Assembly (NCBI GenBank): GCA_963753385.1
Contig: CAVWCC010000008.1
Span: 496,001 to 560,000, forward strand
Length of the DNA: 64,000 bases
Reading direction: 5' to 3'
Source: JALZKA01 sp963753385
GTDB taxonomy: Bacteria > Actinomycetota > Thermoleophilia > Solirubrobacterales > 70-9
The translations under genes and the position numbers were made by a program. Under the pieces are notes generated by a model. That model did not search any database. It saw only the letters and a program-made list of their open reading frames with translations, and had not been told where the DNA came from. Positions 42,697 through 50,774 of this stretch are shown here, piece by piece; position 1 is the stretch's first letter, and each line of letters starts with the position of its first letter.

Positions 42697-45315
42697 GTGG
42701 CCGAAACGAAGCCCAAGCCGGTCGACGGCGAGATCTTCCTGATCGACGGCAACTCGCTCGCCTATCGGGCGTTCTTCGCCCTCCCGGAGTCGATCGCGAC
42801 CGCGGACGGGCGCCCGACGAACGCGATCTACGGCTTCGCCTCGATGATGGCCAAGCTCCTGATCGACTACCGGCCGGGGACGGTGATCGTGGCTTGGGAT
42901 CGTGGGATGTCGGGGCGCGAGACGGAATACCCGGAGTACAAGGCCGGCCGCCGGTCGCGCCCCGACCTGCTCCGCGAGCAGTGGCCGCACCTGGCGCCGC
43001 TGGCCGAGGCGTTCGGCTTCGCCAACGTCGAGGTCGAGGGCTACGAGGCTGACGACGTCATCGCCACCCTCACGCGGCGCGCGCGCGAGGAGGGGACGCC
43101 GGTGATGATCGTCTCGGGCGATCGCGACGTCTACCAGCTGGTCGGCGACGGGGTCCGCGTGATGACGACGTCACGCGGCGTCACGGACACCAAGGTCTAC
43201 GACTCCGAGGGCGTCGTCGAGCGTTATGGCGTTCCGCCCGAGCTCGTCCCCGACCTGATCGGCCTCAAGGGCGACACCTCGGACAACATCCCCGGCGTCC
43301 CGGGCATCGGCGACAAGACCGCGGCGCAGCTGCTTCAGCGCTTCGGCTCGCTCGAGAAGGTCCTCGAGTCGGTCGACGAGATCTCCGGAGCGAAGCGCAA
43401 GGAGAACCTGACCGAGCACGCGGACGATGCCCGGGTGTCGAAGCAGCTCGCGACGATGAAGCTGGACGTCGAGGTCCCCGACGAGGTCCTCGACGACGGC
43501 TCGTCTGGTCCGGATCTCTCGCGGCTTCGCGACTTCGCCGCCGAGTTCGAGCTCCGCGCGGTGATCCAGCGGCTCGAGGAGGAGTACGAGGGCGATCTGC
43601 CGCGCCGGACCGTGGACGAGACGATCGAGGTGTCGGCGACGCCGGGGGCACCCGCCGACCTCGCCGACGGCCCGATCGCGCTGTCAATCGCTGGCGGGAG
43701 CTGGGCGGCGACGGACGGCGAGCGCGCCGTGACCGGCGAGGCGGCGGACCTCGCGGCGCTTGCCCACGACCTGAAGGGCCGGCCGATCGTCGCCCACGAT
43801 GTGAAGTCACTCGGCGGCCACGGGCGTCACGGCCTGCTGGCAATCGCCGGGACGGGCGCCCTCGAGATCGACCACGACACGATGATTGGCGCCTACCTGG
43901 TCGATCCGGCGCGGCGGACGTACGTGCTCGAAGAGCTTGCGGCGGACGCCGGCATCGCGGTACGCACCGACGCTCCGCAGAAGGGCGATCAATTGGAGCT
44001 CGGCGAGGACGCCGGTCCTGCCGACCCTGCGGCGACCGCCCGGCTCGCCTGGGAGCTCGCCGAGCGGCAGCGCGAGCAGCTCGCCCAGTTCGGGCTCGAG
44101 CGCGTGATGCGCGAGGTCGAGCTGCCGCTCGTCGAGATCCTCGTCGCGATGGAGCGCCAGGGCCTCGGCCTGGACACGAAGCGCCTGGCGGCGATCGGCG
44201 AGGGGCTTGAGGAGCGGATCGCCGAGCTCGAGGCCGAGATCTACGAGGCGGCGGGTCGGGAGTTCACGATCGGCTCCCCGCAGCAGCTGGGCGACGTCCT
44301 GTTCGTCGACCTCGGCCTGACCCGCAAGCGGCGTGGGAAGACCGGGTTCTCGACCGACGCCCGGGTCCTCTCGCAGATCCGCGACGAGCACCCGATCGTG
44401 CCGGCGGTCGAGCAGTGGCGAGAGCTCACGAAGCTCAAGAACACGTACCTCGACACGTTGCCCGAGTACATCGACCCCGAGACGGGGCGCATCCACACCG
44501 AGTTCAGCCAGGTCACCGCCGCCACCGGCCGCCTGTCGAGCACCAACCCGAACCTCCAGAACATCCCGATCCGCTCGGAAGTGGGCCGGCCGGTCCGCTC
44601 GTGCTTCGTCGCCGCCGAGGGCAACCGCCTGCTCTCGGCGGACTACAACCAGGTCGAGCTGCGGGTGCTCGCCTCCGTCGCCGGCGAGGATGTGCTGCGC
44701 GAGATCTTCGCCTCGGGCGAGGATGTTCACAGCGCTACCGCCGCGGGGATCATCGGGGCCGACCCCAACGCGATCACACCGGCCGAGCGCTCGAAGGCGA
44801 AGATGGTCAACTACGGCATCGCCTACGGCCTGACCGACTTCGGCCTCGCGGACCGGCTGCAGATCTCGCGCGAGGAGGCCCGCACCTACATCGAGCGCTA
44901 CTTCGAGCGGTTCCCGGCGGTGCGCCGGTTCATCGACGAGACGATCGCGAAGGCGGAGGACGACGGGTTCGTCAAGACCCTGATGGGCCGTCGCCGGCGG
45001 ATCCCGGAGCTCCGGTCGAACCAGCGCCAGCGCCGCTCGCTGGGGGAGCGGCTCGCCGTCAACACCGTGATCCAGGGCACTGCGGCCGACATCATCAAGC
45101 TCGCGATGGTCCGCTGCCACCGCGCCCTGGCGGATGCGGGCCTCTCAACGCGCCTGATCCTCCAGATCCACGACGAGCTGCTGTTCGAGGGGCCCGAGGC
45201 CGAGATGGAGGCGGCCACGGAAATCGTCACCACCGAGATGACCAAGGCCTTCGAGACGGATCCGCCCCTGACCGTCGACACCGGCGTCGGCCGCGACTGG
45301 CTCGAGGTTAAGTAG
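42697..45315 (+). CDS. polA: DNA polymerase I
   Basis: 872 residues, GTG start. The 5' nuclease domain (1-300: FLIDGNSLAYRAFFALP, VEGYEADDVIATL, GDTSDNIPGVPGIGDKTA) is intact. The 3'-5' exonuclease domain (about 310-480) lacks the DxE and other metal-binding residues, so proofreading is probably absent. The polymerase domain has motif A LSADYNQVELRVLA, motif B RSKAKMVNYGIAYGL and motif C LQIHDELLFE. Motif B has Tyr where E. coli has Phe762, a residue linked to weak dideoxynucleotide discrimination and also found in mycobacterial PolA. Confidence 0.97.
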   Translation: MAETKPKPVDGEIFLIDGNSLAYRAFFALPESIATADGRPTNAIYGFASMMAKLLIDYRPGTVIVAWDRGMSGRETEYPEYKAGRRSRPDLLREQWPHLAPLAEAFGFANVEVEGYEADDVIATLTRRAREEGTPVMIVSGDRDVYQLVGDGVRVMTTSRGVTDTKVYDSEGVVERYGVPPELVPDLIGLKGDTSDNIPGVPGIGDKTAAQLLQRFGSLEKVLESVDEISGAKRKENLTEHADDARVSKQLATMKLDVEVPDEVLDDGSSGPDLSRLRDFAAEFELRAVIQRLEEEYEGDLPRRTVDETIEVSATPGAPADLADGPIALSIAGGSWAATDGERAVTGEAADLAALAHDLKGRPIVAHDVKSLGGHGRHGLLAIAGTGALEIDHDTMIGAYLVDPARRTYVLEELAADAGIAVRTDAPQKGDQLELGEDAGPADPAATARLAWELAERQREQLAQFGLERVMREVELPLVEILVAMERQGLGLDTKRLAAIGEGLEERIAELEAEIYEAAGREFTIGSPQQLGDVLFVDLGLTRKRRGKTGFSTDARVLSQIRDEHPIVPAVEQWRELTKLKNTYLDTLPEYIDPETGRIHTEFSQVTAATGRLSSTNPNLQNIPIRSEVGRPVRSCFVAAEGNRLLSADYNQVELRVLASVAGEDVLREIFASGEDVHSATAAGIIGADPNAITPAERSKAKMVNYGIAYGLTDFGLADRLQISREEARTYIERYFERFPAVRRFIDETIAKAEDDGFVKTLMGRRRRIPELRSNQRQRRSLGERLAVNTVIQGTAADIIKLAMVRCHRALADAGLSTRLILQIHDELLFEGPEAEMEAATEIVTTEMTKAFETDPPLTVDTGVGRDWLEVK

Positions 45316-46453
45316 AACCGCCTCCCGGTCCCGAGTGGTCCTCTTCGTCCTCAGGCTCTTCCGGCTCGTCCGGCTCCTCCTGCATGTCGGGCTCCTCCTC
45401 GCCTCCTCCTGGTCCGGAGTTACCACCGCCGCCGCCCGAACCTGAGTTGTCGTCTTCCTCCGGCTCGTCGTCATGGCCGTCCCCGTGGCCGCTGTGGTCT
45501 TCGTGCTCGTCCCCGCCTCCTGGGCCACTTCGATCGTCCCCTTCACCGTCCTCATCGTCCCCGGGCCCCGGCCCCGAGCTCGAGCTGCCCGGACCGGAGT
45601 TGTCGTCGCCACCGCCGTGGCGGTCAAGCTCCGGTGTGCCCGGCTTCTCGCCCGTCCCGGACCGGCTCTCGCGCTCAGGCCCGGAGGCGACAGCGGTTTC
45701 GGGCCCGTCGCGACGGTCGTCGCCATGATCGAGCGCAAGGCCACCACCGATTGCGATCCCGCTGATCAGGGTCACCATGCCAGCCTTGAACGCGATCGCG
45801 CCCCCGGCACCGGCGGCTGCTCCGGAGCCGATCGCTGCCGCCTGCGTGCCGCCGCCCTCGATGATCCCGCGCAGCAGCGGCACCGGCAGTAGCAGGCCGA
45901 GTCCGTCGCGCAGCGCGGTCCTCGCCCTGAAGATGAGCTGGCGGACTGCGCCCGGCGTGATGTCCATCTGGCTCGCGATCTCACCGTGTCCCCGGCCCTC
46001 GAGCTCGCGCTTTACGAGCGCCTCCCGCTGGGCCTCGGGCAGCGCCTGGATGCCGGCGACCAGCTTCGCGAGCTCGGCTCGGCGCTCGATCACGAGCGGC
46101 GGTTGCGGCACGCCGTCGTAGTCCTCGTCGAGCCGCTCGTGGCGGGGCTCGTCGCGCAGCGAGTTGAGGGACCGGTTGCGGACGATCGTGAACAGCCAGG
46201 GCTTCAGGGCGATGTCCGCCTCGTCGCGCAGCAGCGCCTCGTGCGCGCGGGCGAGCGAGTCCTGGACCACGTCCTCGGCCCTGTCCCCGGGCACGATCGT
46301 GGCGGCGAATGCGACCAGGTGGGGGCGATAACGGCGGACGATCTCCTCGAACGCCGCGGCGTGGCCCTCGCGCGCCAGCGTCACCAGGCGCGAGTCGGGC
46401 TGCAGCCTGAGCGCGGTCCTCGCCACGATCATCCTGCGACTTCGTTCGGCCAT
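45308..46453 (-). CDS. ECF-type sigma factor with transmembrane segment and acidic SGPG-repeat tail
   Basis: 381 residues. Region 2 (about 30-100: YRPHLVAFAATIVPGDRAEDVVQDSL, WLFTIVRNRSLNSLRD) and region 4 (about 137-183: LPEAQREALVKRELEGRGHGEIA with HTH) form a normal ECF sigma. Then comes a hydrophobic stretch (about 184-240, Gly/Ala rich with one or two membrane helices) and a 135-residue tail of Asp, Glu, Gly, Ser and Pro with repeated SGPG or SGSG after Asp or Asn. This implies a membrane-tethered sigma with an acidic outer or flexible tail. AAGGA precedes the ATG. Its end overlaps polA by 8 nt. Confidence 0.88.
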   Translation of the reverse strand: MAERSRRMIVARTALRLQPDSRLVTLAREGHAAAFEEIVRRYRPHLVAFAATIVPGDRAEDVVQDSLARAHEALLRDEADIALKPWLFTIVRNRSLNSLRDEPRHERLDEDYDGVPQPPLVIERRAELAKLVAGIQALPEAQREALVKRELEGRGHGEIASQMDITPGAVRQLIFRARTALRDGLGLLLPVPLLRGIIEGGGTQAAAIGSGAAAGAGGAIAFKAGMVTLISGIAIGGGLALDHGDDRRDGPETAVASGPERESRSGTGEKPGTPELDRHGGGDDNSGPGSSSSGPGPGDDEDGEGDDRSGPGGGDEHEDHSGHGDGHDDEPEEDDNSGSGGGGGNSGPGGGEEEPDMQEEPDEPEEPEDEEDHSGPGGGST

Positions 46454-46559
46454 CTCTCGTCCTTGAATCCCTCGGCCGGTGACCCAACGCCCGTTAGCGA
46501 CACCGGTCCCATCAGGATAAAACCGAAGCGGAACGAAAGATCACGCCGCGCGCGTCTCG

Positions 46560-46565
46560 TAGCAT
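46560..46565 (+). promoter_or_regulatory. -10-like TAGCAT (leaderless-type)
   Basis: TAGCAT ends 7 nt before the ATG of the DMT-type transporter gene; no ribosome site between. Confidence 0.35.
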
Positions 46566-46572
46566 CGCCCGG

Positions 46573-47010
46573 ATGGACCGAGGGTTGGCGGTGCTTCTGA
46601 TGGCGGCGGTCGGCGGCCTGATCGCCGCCCAGCCGGCGGTCAACGCCGGGCTCGGCAAGGCGACCGGCAGCCTCGCGGCCGCGCTCGTCTCGTTCGTCGT
46701 CGGCACCCTGCTCCTCGCCGGGCTCGTCGTCATCGCCGGCGAGGCGGGTGGCCTCGCGCACACCTTCGACGTCCGCTGGTACTACCTGCTCGGCGGGGTT
46801 CTGGGCGCCGCCTACGTGCTGACCGCGCTGATCGTGGTCAAGGAGATCGGCGCCGGCGGCGTCGCCGCCGCCACGATTACGGGCCAGCTCACGCTCTCGA
46901 TCGTGCTCGACCGGCTCGGCGTGCTCGGCCTGGAGGAGACGCCGATCACCTGGGAGCGGGTGGCCGGGGTCGTGCTCCTGCTCGCGGGCACGTACCTGAT
47001 CGTGCGCTAG
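46573..47010 (+). CDS. DMT superfamily transporter (YdcZ/DUF606 type)
   Basis: 145 residues, five predicted membrane helices. LLMAAVGGLIAAQPAVNAGLGKATGSLAAALVSFVVGTL is the typical DUF606 repeat, with WYYLLGGVLGAAYVLTALIVVKEIGAGGVAAATITGQL in the second half. Such short DMT proteins work as dimers; the substrate is unknown. Divergent from the ECF sigma and overlapping the next minus-strand gene convergently by 4 nt. Confidence 0.88.
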   Translation: MDRGLAVLLMAAVGGLIAAQPAVNAGLGKATGSLAAALVSFVVGTLLLAGLVVIAGEAGGLAHTFDVRWYYLLGGVLGAAYVLTALIVVKEIGAGGVAAATITGQLTLSIVLDRLGVLGLEETPITWERVAGVVLLLAGTYLIVR

Positions 47011-48161
47011 GCGACGGCCTCCAGCGCCGGAGCGGATGTCACGCGTGCCGGTCCGCCGAGCGCGAACGACGGGTGGGCGATCCGCAGGTAGTGCGTGAAC
47101 GACCAGCGCACGAACGCGTCGGAAGACAGCGGCCAGCGAAGCGTCGCGGCGAGCAGCCGCGGCGGCACCCGGGGCACCGCGCGCTGGGTGTTCAGCATCC
47201 ACTTGAACTGCCATTCGTGGCCCGCCGAGAATGCGTGGTAGCGGCGGAGCGCGGTCTCGCGGGAGGCCCGGCCCTCGACGACCCGTCGCAGCTCGCGCCC
47301 GCAGGCGATGCCGAAGTAGAGGGCCGTCCTGATCCCCTCGGCGGTCAGCGGCAGGCAGTGCCCGGCGGAGTCGCCGGCGAAGAACACGTCGCCCTCGGTT
47401 GCCGGGCGAAGGCGGTGCGGGATCCAGTTGCCCTGGTAGCGCACGGCCTCGAGGTCGAGGTCGCCGGCGAGGCGGACGGTTGGCTCCTTGACATGGTGCC
47501 TCGGGTCGAACGATCCGACGCCAACGCGCACCTCGTCACGGGCCGGGAAGCTCCAGCCGTAGCCGGCCGGCACGTAGTCGCGGTCGATCCAGATCTCGAG
47601 CTCGTCCGACGCGCCCCACGGATGCACCTCGAGCCCGCGCGAGAGCGGTGCATCGGGAGGCTGGTACGCGTTCCCCGCCAGGACCCGCTTCCAGCCCAGC
47701 GCATCGACCACGAGCGGAGCCGAAACGATCCCGCGGTCGGTGACAACGCCAATCTGCGTGCTGCGCGCTGCATGCTGCGTGCTCTCCACCTTCGCCGTCT
47801 CGAACTCCGCGTCGCACTGCTCCCAGAGCAGATGGCAGAGCTCCCGGTAGTCGAACGTCGAGAAGGTCCAAGGCAGCCCCATCCGCACGGTGGTGTGCGG
47901 GGTGTGGACGACGAGGTCGCTGAACGTCTGGCGCATCGACGCCTCGAGCCCCAGGTTGAGGAGCCACTCGGTCGGCGCGGCGCATGCGGAGGTCTGCCGC
48001 TCACCGATCTCGTAGCGGTCGATGACCAGGACGCGGGCGTCGGACCCGGCCAGCTCCCTGGCAACGGCGAGGCCCGCGAAGCTCGCGCCGCAGACGACCA
48101 CGTCGTAGTCACCGCCGAGCGCCGTGCGCTCATCCCCGCGCTTCGTTGCACGTACCGGCAC
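47007..48161 (-). CDS. FAD-dependent oxidoreductase, geranylgeranyl reductase-like
   Basis: 384 residues from the GTG at 48159-48161. YDVVVCGASFAGLAVARELAGSDARVLVID is the FAD-binding Rossmann motif, WSFPARDEVRVGVGSFD and VFFAGDSAGHCLPLTAEGIRTALYFG are typical of the geranylgeranyl reductase/digeranylglycerophospholipid reductase group, which saturates isoprenoid chains such as menaquinone or lipid tails. Longer in-frame starts would run into the rpsA promoter region. A short GC-rich repeat inside (47755-47783) encodes STQHAARSTQ. Confidence 0.87.
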   Translation of the reverse strand: MPVRATKRGDERTALGGDYDVVVCGASFAGLAVARELAGSDARVLVIDRYEIGERQTSACAAPTEWLLNLGLEASMRQTFSDLVVHTPHTTVRMGLPWTFSTFDYRELCHLLWEQCDAEFETAKVESTQHAARSTQIGVVTDRGIVSAPLVVDALGWKRVLAGNAYQPPDAPLSRGLEVHPWGASDELEIWIDRDYVPAGYGWSFPARDEVRVGVGSFDPRHHVKEPTVRLAGDLDLEAVRYQGNWIPHRLRPATEGDVFFAGDSAGHCLPLTAEGIRTALYFGIACGRELRRVVEGRASRETALRRYHAFSAGHEWQFKWMLNTQRAVPRVPPRLLAATLRWPLSSDAFVRWSFTHYLRIAHPSFALGGPARVTSAPALEAVA

Positions 48162-48202
48162 TCGGCGAGGGTACCCGAGCCAATTTGTCAGGGGGCACTT
48201 GT

Positions 48203-48208
48203 CATACT
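48203..48208 (+). promoter_or_regulatory. -10-like CATACT, rpsA (leaderless-type)
   Basis: CATACT ends 8 nt before the rpsA GTG, with no ribosome site. The same hexamer context (CATACTNAGCGGCC) precedes lepA at 13523. Confidence 0.4.
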
Positions 48209-48216
48209 GAGCGGCC

Positions 48217-49569
48217 GTGTCCCCGACGGAGACGTTGACCGAGCCTGCCACGGAGGCGCCCCCGGCGCCACCCACGAACGACCTCATGATCGAGGTCGAC
48301 GGCAAGCTCGTGCCCAACTACGCGGCGACGATCAAGCCCTTCGAGGAGGGGGAGGTCGTGAGCGGCGAGGTCGTGCGCATCGACAAGGACGAGGTCCTCG
48401 TCGACATCGGCTACAAGTCGGAGGGCGTCATCCCCTCCCACGAGCTCTCGATCCGCCGCTCGGTGGATCCGGCCGAAGAGGTTTCCCTGGGCGAGCAGGT
48501 GGACGCCCTGGTCCTGACCAAGGAGGACCAGGAGGGTCGCCTGATCCTCTCCAAGAAGCGAGCCCGCTTCGAGAAGGCGTGGCGCAAGATCGAGGCCGCG
48601 GCCGAGACCGGCGAGCCGGTCGAGGGTACGGTGATCGAGGTGGTCAAGGGCGGCCTGATCCTCGACCTCGGCGTCCGCGGCTTCCTCCCGGCTTCGCTGG
48701 TCGACATCCGCCGCGTGCACAACCTCGACGAGTTCAAGGGCCAGACGCTCGAGTGCAAGGTGATCGAGCTGAACCGCAGCCGGAACAACGTCGTGCTCTC
48801 GCGCCGCGCCGTCCTCGAGGAGGAGCGCAAGGAGGTCCGCGAGCAGATCCTGGAGCGCCTGCAGCCAGGCCAGATCGTCGAGGGCAAGATCTCGAACATC
48901 GTCGACTTCGGCGCGTTCGTCGACCTGGAGGGCATCGACGGCCTGATCCACATCTCGGAGCTCTCCTGGAGCCACGTGAACCACCCGTCCGAGGTGCTCG
49001 AGATCGGCCAGGACGTCCGTGTCAAGGTGCTCGACATCGACCGCGACCGGCAGCGGATCTCCCTCGGCCTCAAGCAGACCCAGGAGGACCCGTGGCAGAA
49101 GGTGCTCAACGAGTACAAGCCCGGTGACGTCCTCGAGGGCAAGGTCACCAAGGTCGTCGCGTTCGGCGCCTTCATCGAGATCGTGCCCGGCGTCGAGGGC
49201 CTCGTCCATATCTCGGAGCTCGCCGAGCACCACGTCGAGACCCCCGGCGAGGTCGTCACCCCGGGCGAGGAGAAGTGGGTGCGGATCCTCGAGATCGACG
49301 AGGAGCGCCGCCGCATCTCGCTCTCGATCAAGCGCGCCGAGACTGGCAACACCGCCTTCAGCGACCTGATCCCCGATGAGCTGAAGCAGCAGGCTCAGCA
49401 GGCCCGCGAGGAGACCGCGGCCGCGGCCGAGACGGAGGAGCCGGCGGTCCCGGGCGGCGCCGACGTTCCCGACCTCGATCTCTCGGAAGAGGTCTTCACG
49501 GACGCGCCGGCTGCCGAGGAAGCGGCGGCGGACCCGGCCGAGGAAACCCCGCCCGCCGACGAAGCTTGA
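48217..49569 (+). CDS. rpsA: 30S ribosomal protein S1
   Basis: 450 residues, GTG start. Four S1 (OB-fold) domains: EGEVVSGEVVRIDKDEVLVDIGYKSEG, EPVEGTVIEVVKGGLILDLGVRGFLPAS, PGQIVEGKISNIVDFGAFVDLEGIDGLIHISEL and PGDVLEGKVTKVVAFGAFIEIVPGVEGLVHISEL, then an acidic Ala/Glu/Pro tail of about 60 residues. It recruits mRNA to the 30S subunit. Four domains is usual for actinobacteria (six in E. coli). Followed 10 nt later by coaE. Confidence 0.95.
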   Translation: MSPTETLTEPATEAPPAPPTNDLMIEVDGKLVPNYAATIKPFEEGEVVSGEVVRIDKDEVLVDIGYKSEGVIPSHELSIRRSVDPAEEVSLGEQVDALVLTKEDQEGRLILSKKRARFEKAWRKIEAAAETGEPVEGTVIEVVKGGLILDLGVRGFLPASLVDIRRVHNLDEFKGQTLECKVIELNRSRNNVVLSRRAVLEEERKEVREQILERLQPGQIVEGKISNIVDFGAFVDLEGIDGLIHISELSWSHVNHPSEVLEIGQDVRVKVLDIDRDRQRISLGLKQTQEDPWQKVLNEYKPGDVLEGKVTKVVAFGAFIEIVPGVEGLVHISELAEHHVETPGEVVTPGEEKWVRILEIDEERRRISLSIKRAETGNTAFSDLIPDELKQQAQQAREETAAAAETEEPAVPGGADVPDLDLSEEVFTDAPAAEEAAADPAEETPPADEA

Positions 49570-49579
49570 CGGGGGCGCC

Positions 49580-50179
49580 GTGACGGCGCCCGTCTTCATC
49601 GGACTCTCCGGGGCGATCGCGTCCGGCAAGTCAGAGGCGCTGGCCGCGCTGGGACGCCTCGGCGCCGCCACCCTGTCGACCGACGCGGTGACCCACGAGC
49701 TGCTCGACGAGCCGGCGACGCTCGCCAGGCTGGTCGAGCGCTGGGGCCCCGAGGTCTCCGACAGCGGCCACGTCGACCGCGCCAGGATCGGGGAGATCGT
49801 CTTCGCGGACCCCGACGAGCTCCGCTGGCTGGAATCGGTGCTGCACCCGCTCGTGGGTGAGCGGGTTGTCAGCTGGCGCGAGCAGCTGAACGCGGGCACC
49901 GAGCTTGCGGTGGTCGAGGTCCCGTTGCTCTTCGAGGCGGGCATGGAGCCGTTCTTCGATGCGACGCTGGTGGTCGTCGCCGGCGACGAGCGCCGGGAGC
50001 GCTGGGCCGGAGAGCGCGGCACCGCCGGCCTGGAGGGACGCTCCGGCCGTCAGCTCACCGAGGACGAGAAGGCCGCGCGGGCGACGTTCGTCGTACGCAA
50101 CGACGGCGATCTCGGGGACCTGGAGGCCGCGCTCCGCGGGCTCTGGCCACGCCTCCTCGCAGCAGGGGAGCAGGGATGA
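49580..50179 (+). CDS. coaE: Dephospho-CoA kinase
   Basis: 199 residues, GTG start. GLSGAIASGKSEALAALGRLGA is the P-loop (with the unusual Ala-Ile-Ala in place of Gly-Ile-Gly-type residues), STDAVTHELLD the CoA-binding segment and VEVPLLFEAGMEPFFDATLVV the Walker B-like strand. It performs the last step of CoA synthesis. rpsA-coaE is a common actinobacterial order. Overlaps the next gene by 4 nt. Confidence 0.93.
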   Translation: MTAPVFIGLSGAIASGKSEALAALGRLGAATLSTDAVTHELLDEPATLARLVERWGPEVSDSGHVDRARIGEIVFADPDELRWLESVLHPLVGERVVSWREQLNAGTELAVVEVPLLFEAGMEPFFDATLVVVAGDERRERWAGERGTAGLEGRSGRQLTEDEKAARATFVVRNDGDLGDLEAALRGLWPRLLAAGEQG

Positions 50180-50733
50180 CCGCGCGACGCATCGGGTTGG
50201 GGTTGCTGGTCGCGGCCGGGATCGCGTTCGTGATCAGCCGCATCGACCTCGACGAGGCGATCGAGGAGGTCACGTTGCCCCTCCGCCACGAGGACATCAT
50301 CCGCCAACAGGCCGAGCGTTTCGACATCGACGCTGCCCTGATCGCCGCGGTGATCAAGCAGGAATCGGACTTTGAGGATCAGACCTCCGAGGCCGGCGCC
50401 CGCGGCCTGATGCAGATCACGCCGGAGACCGCCGACACGATCGAGACCCTGTCGGGGGGCGAGACGTTCGTGTACGAGGACCTCGCGAACCCGGACCTCA
50501 ACATTCGCTACGGAACCTTCTACCTGAACCATCTGCTCGACCGCTTCGGCGGCAACGAGGTCGCCGCGCTGGCCGGGTACAACGGCGGGCCAGAGAACGC
50601 GGCGGCGTGGGGCGGCAGCGATCTGGAGCTCGACGACATCCCGTTTCCGGAGACGCGGGCGTACGTGGAGAGCGTCCTCGACCTCCGCGAGCAGTACCGG
50701 GAGAACCGCGCCGAAGAGCTCGGCCTGGACTGA
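50176..50733 (+). CDS. Lytic transglycosylase (SLT domain)
   Basis: 185 residues. A signal anchor (residues 6-22), then the SLT domain: RFDIDAALIAAVIKQESDFEDQTSEAGARGLMQITPETA with the catalytic Glu in KQESDF, and AALAGYNGGPENAAAW. It cuts glycan strands of peptidoglycan outside the membrane, forming anhydro-muramyl ends. Translated coupled to coaE (ATGA). Confidence 0.93.
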   Translation: MTARRIGLGLLVAAGIAFVISRIDLDEAIEEVTLPLRHEDIIRQQAERFDIDAALIAAVIKQESDFEDQTSEAGARGLMQITPETADTIETLSGGETFVYEDLANPDLNIRYGTFYLNHLLDRFGGNEVAALAGYNGGPENAAAWGGSDLELDDIPFPETRAYVESVLDLREQYRENRAEELGLD

Positions 50734-50774
50734 CGGCGCTCACTGCGCTCGAGGCCTGACACGGTTCCGCCGCG

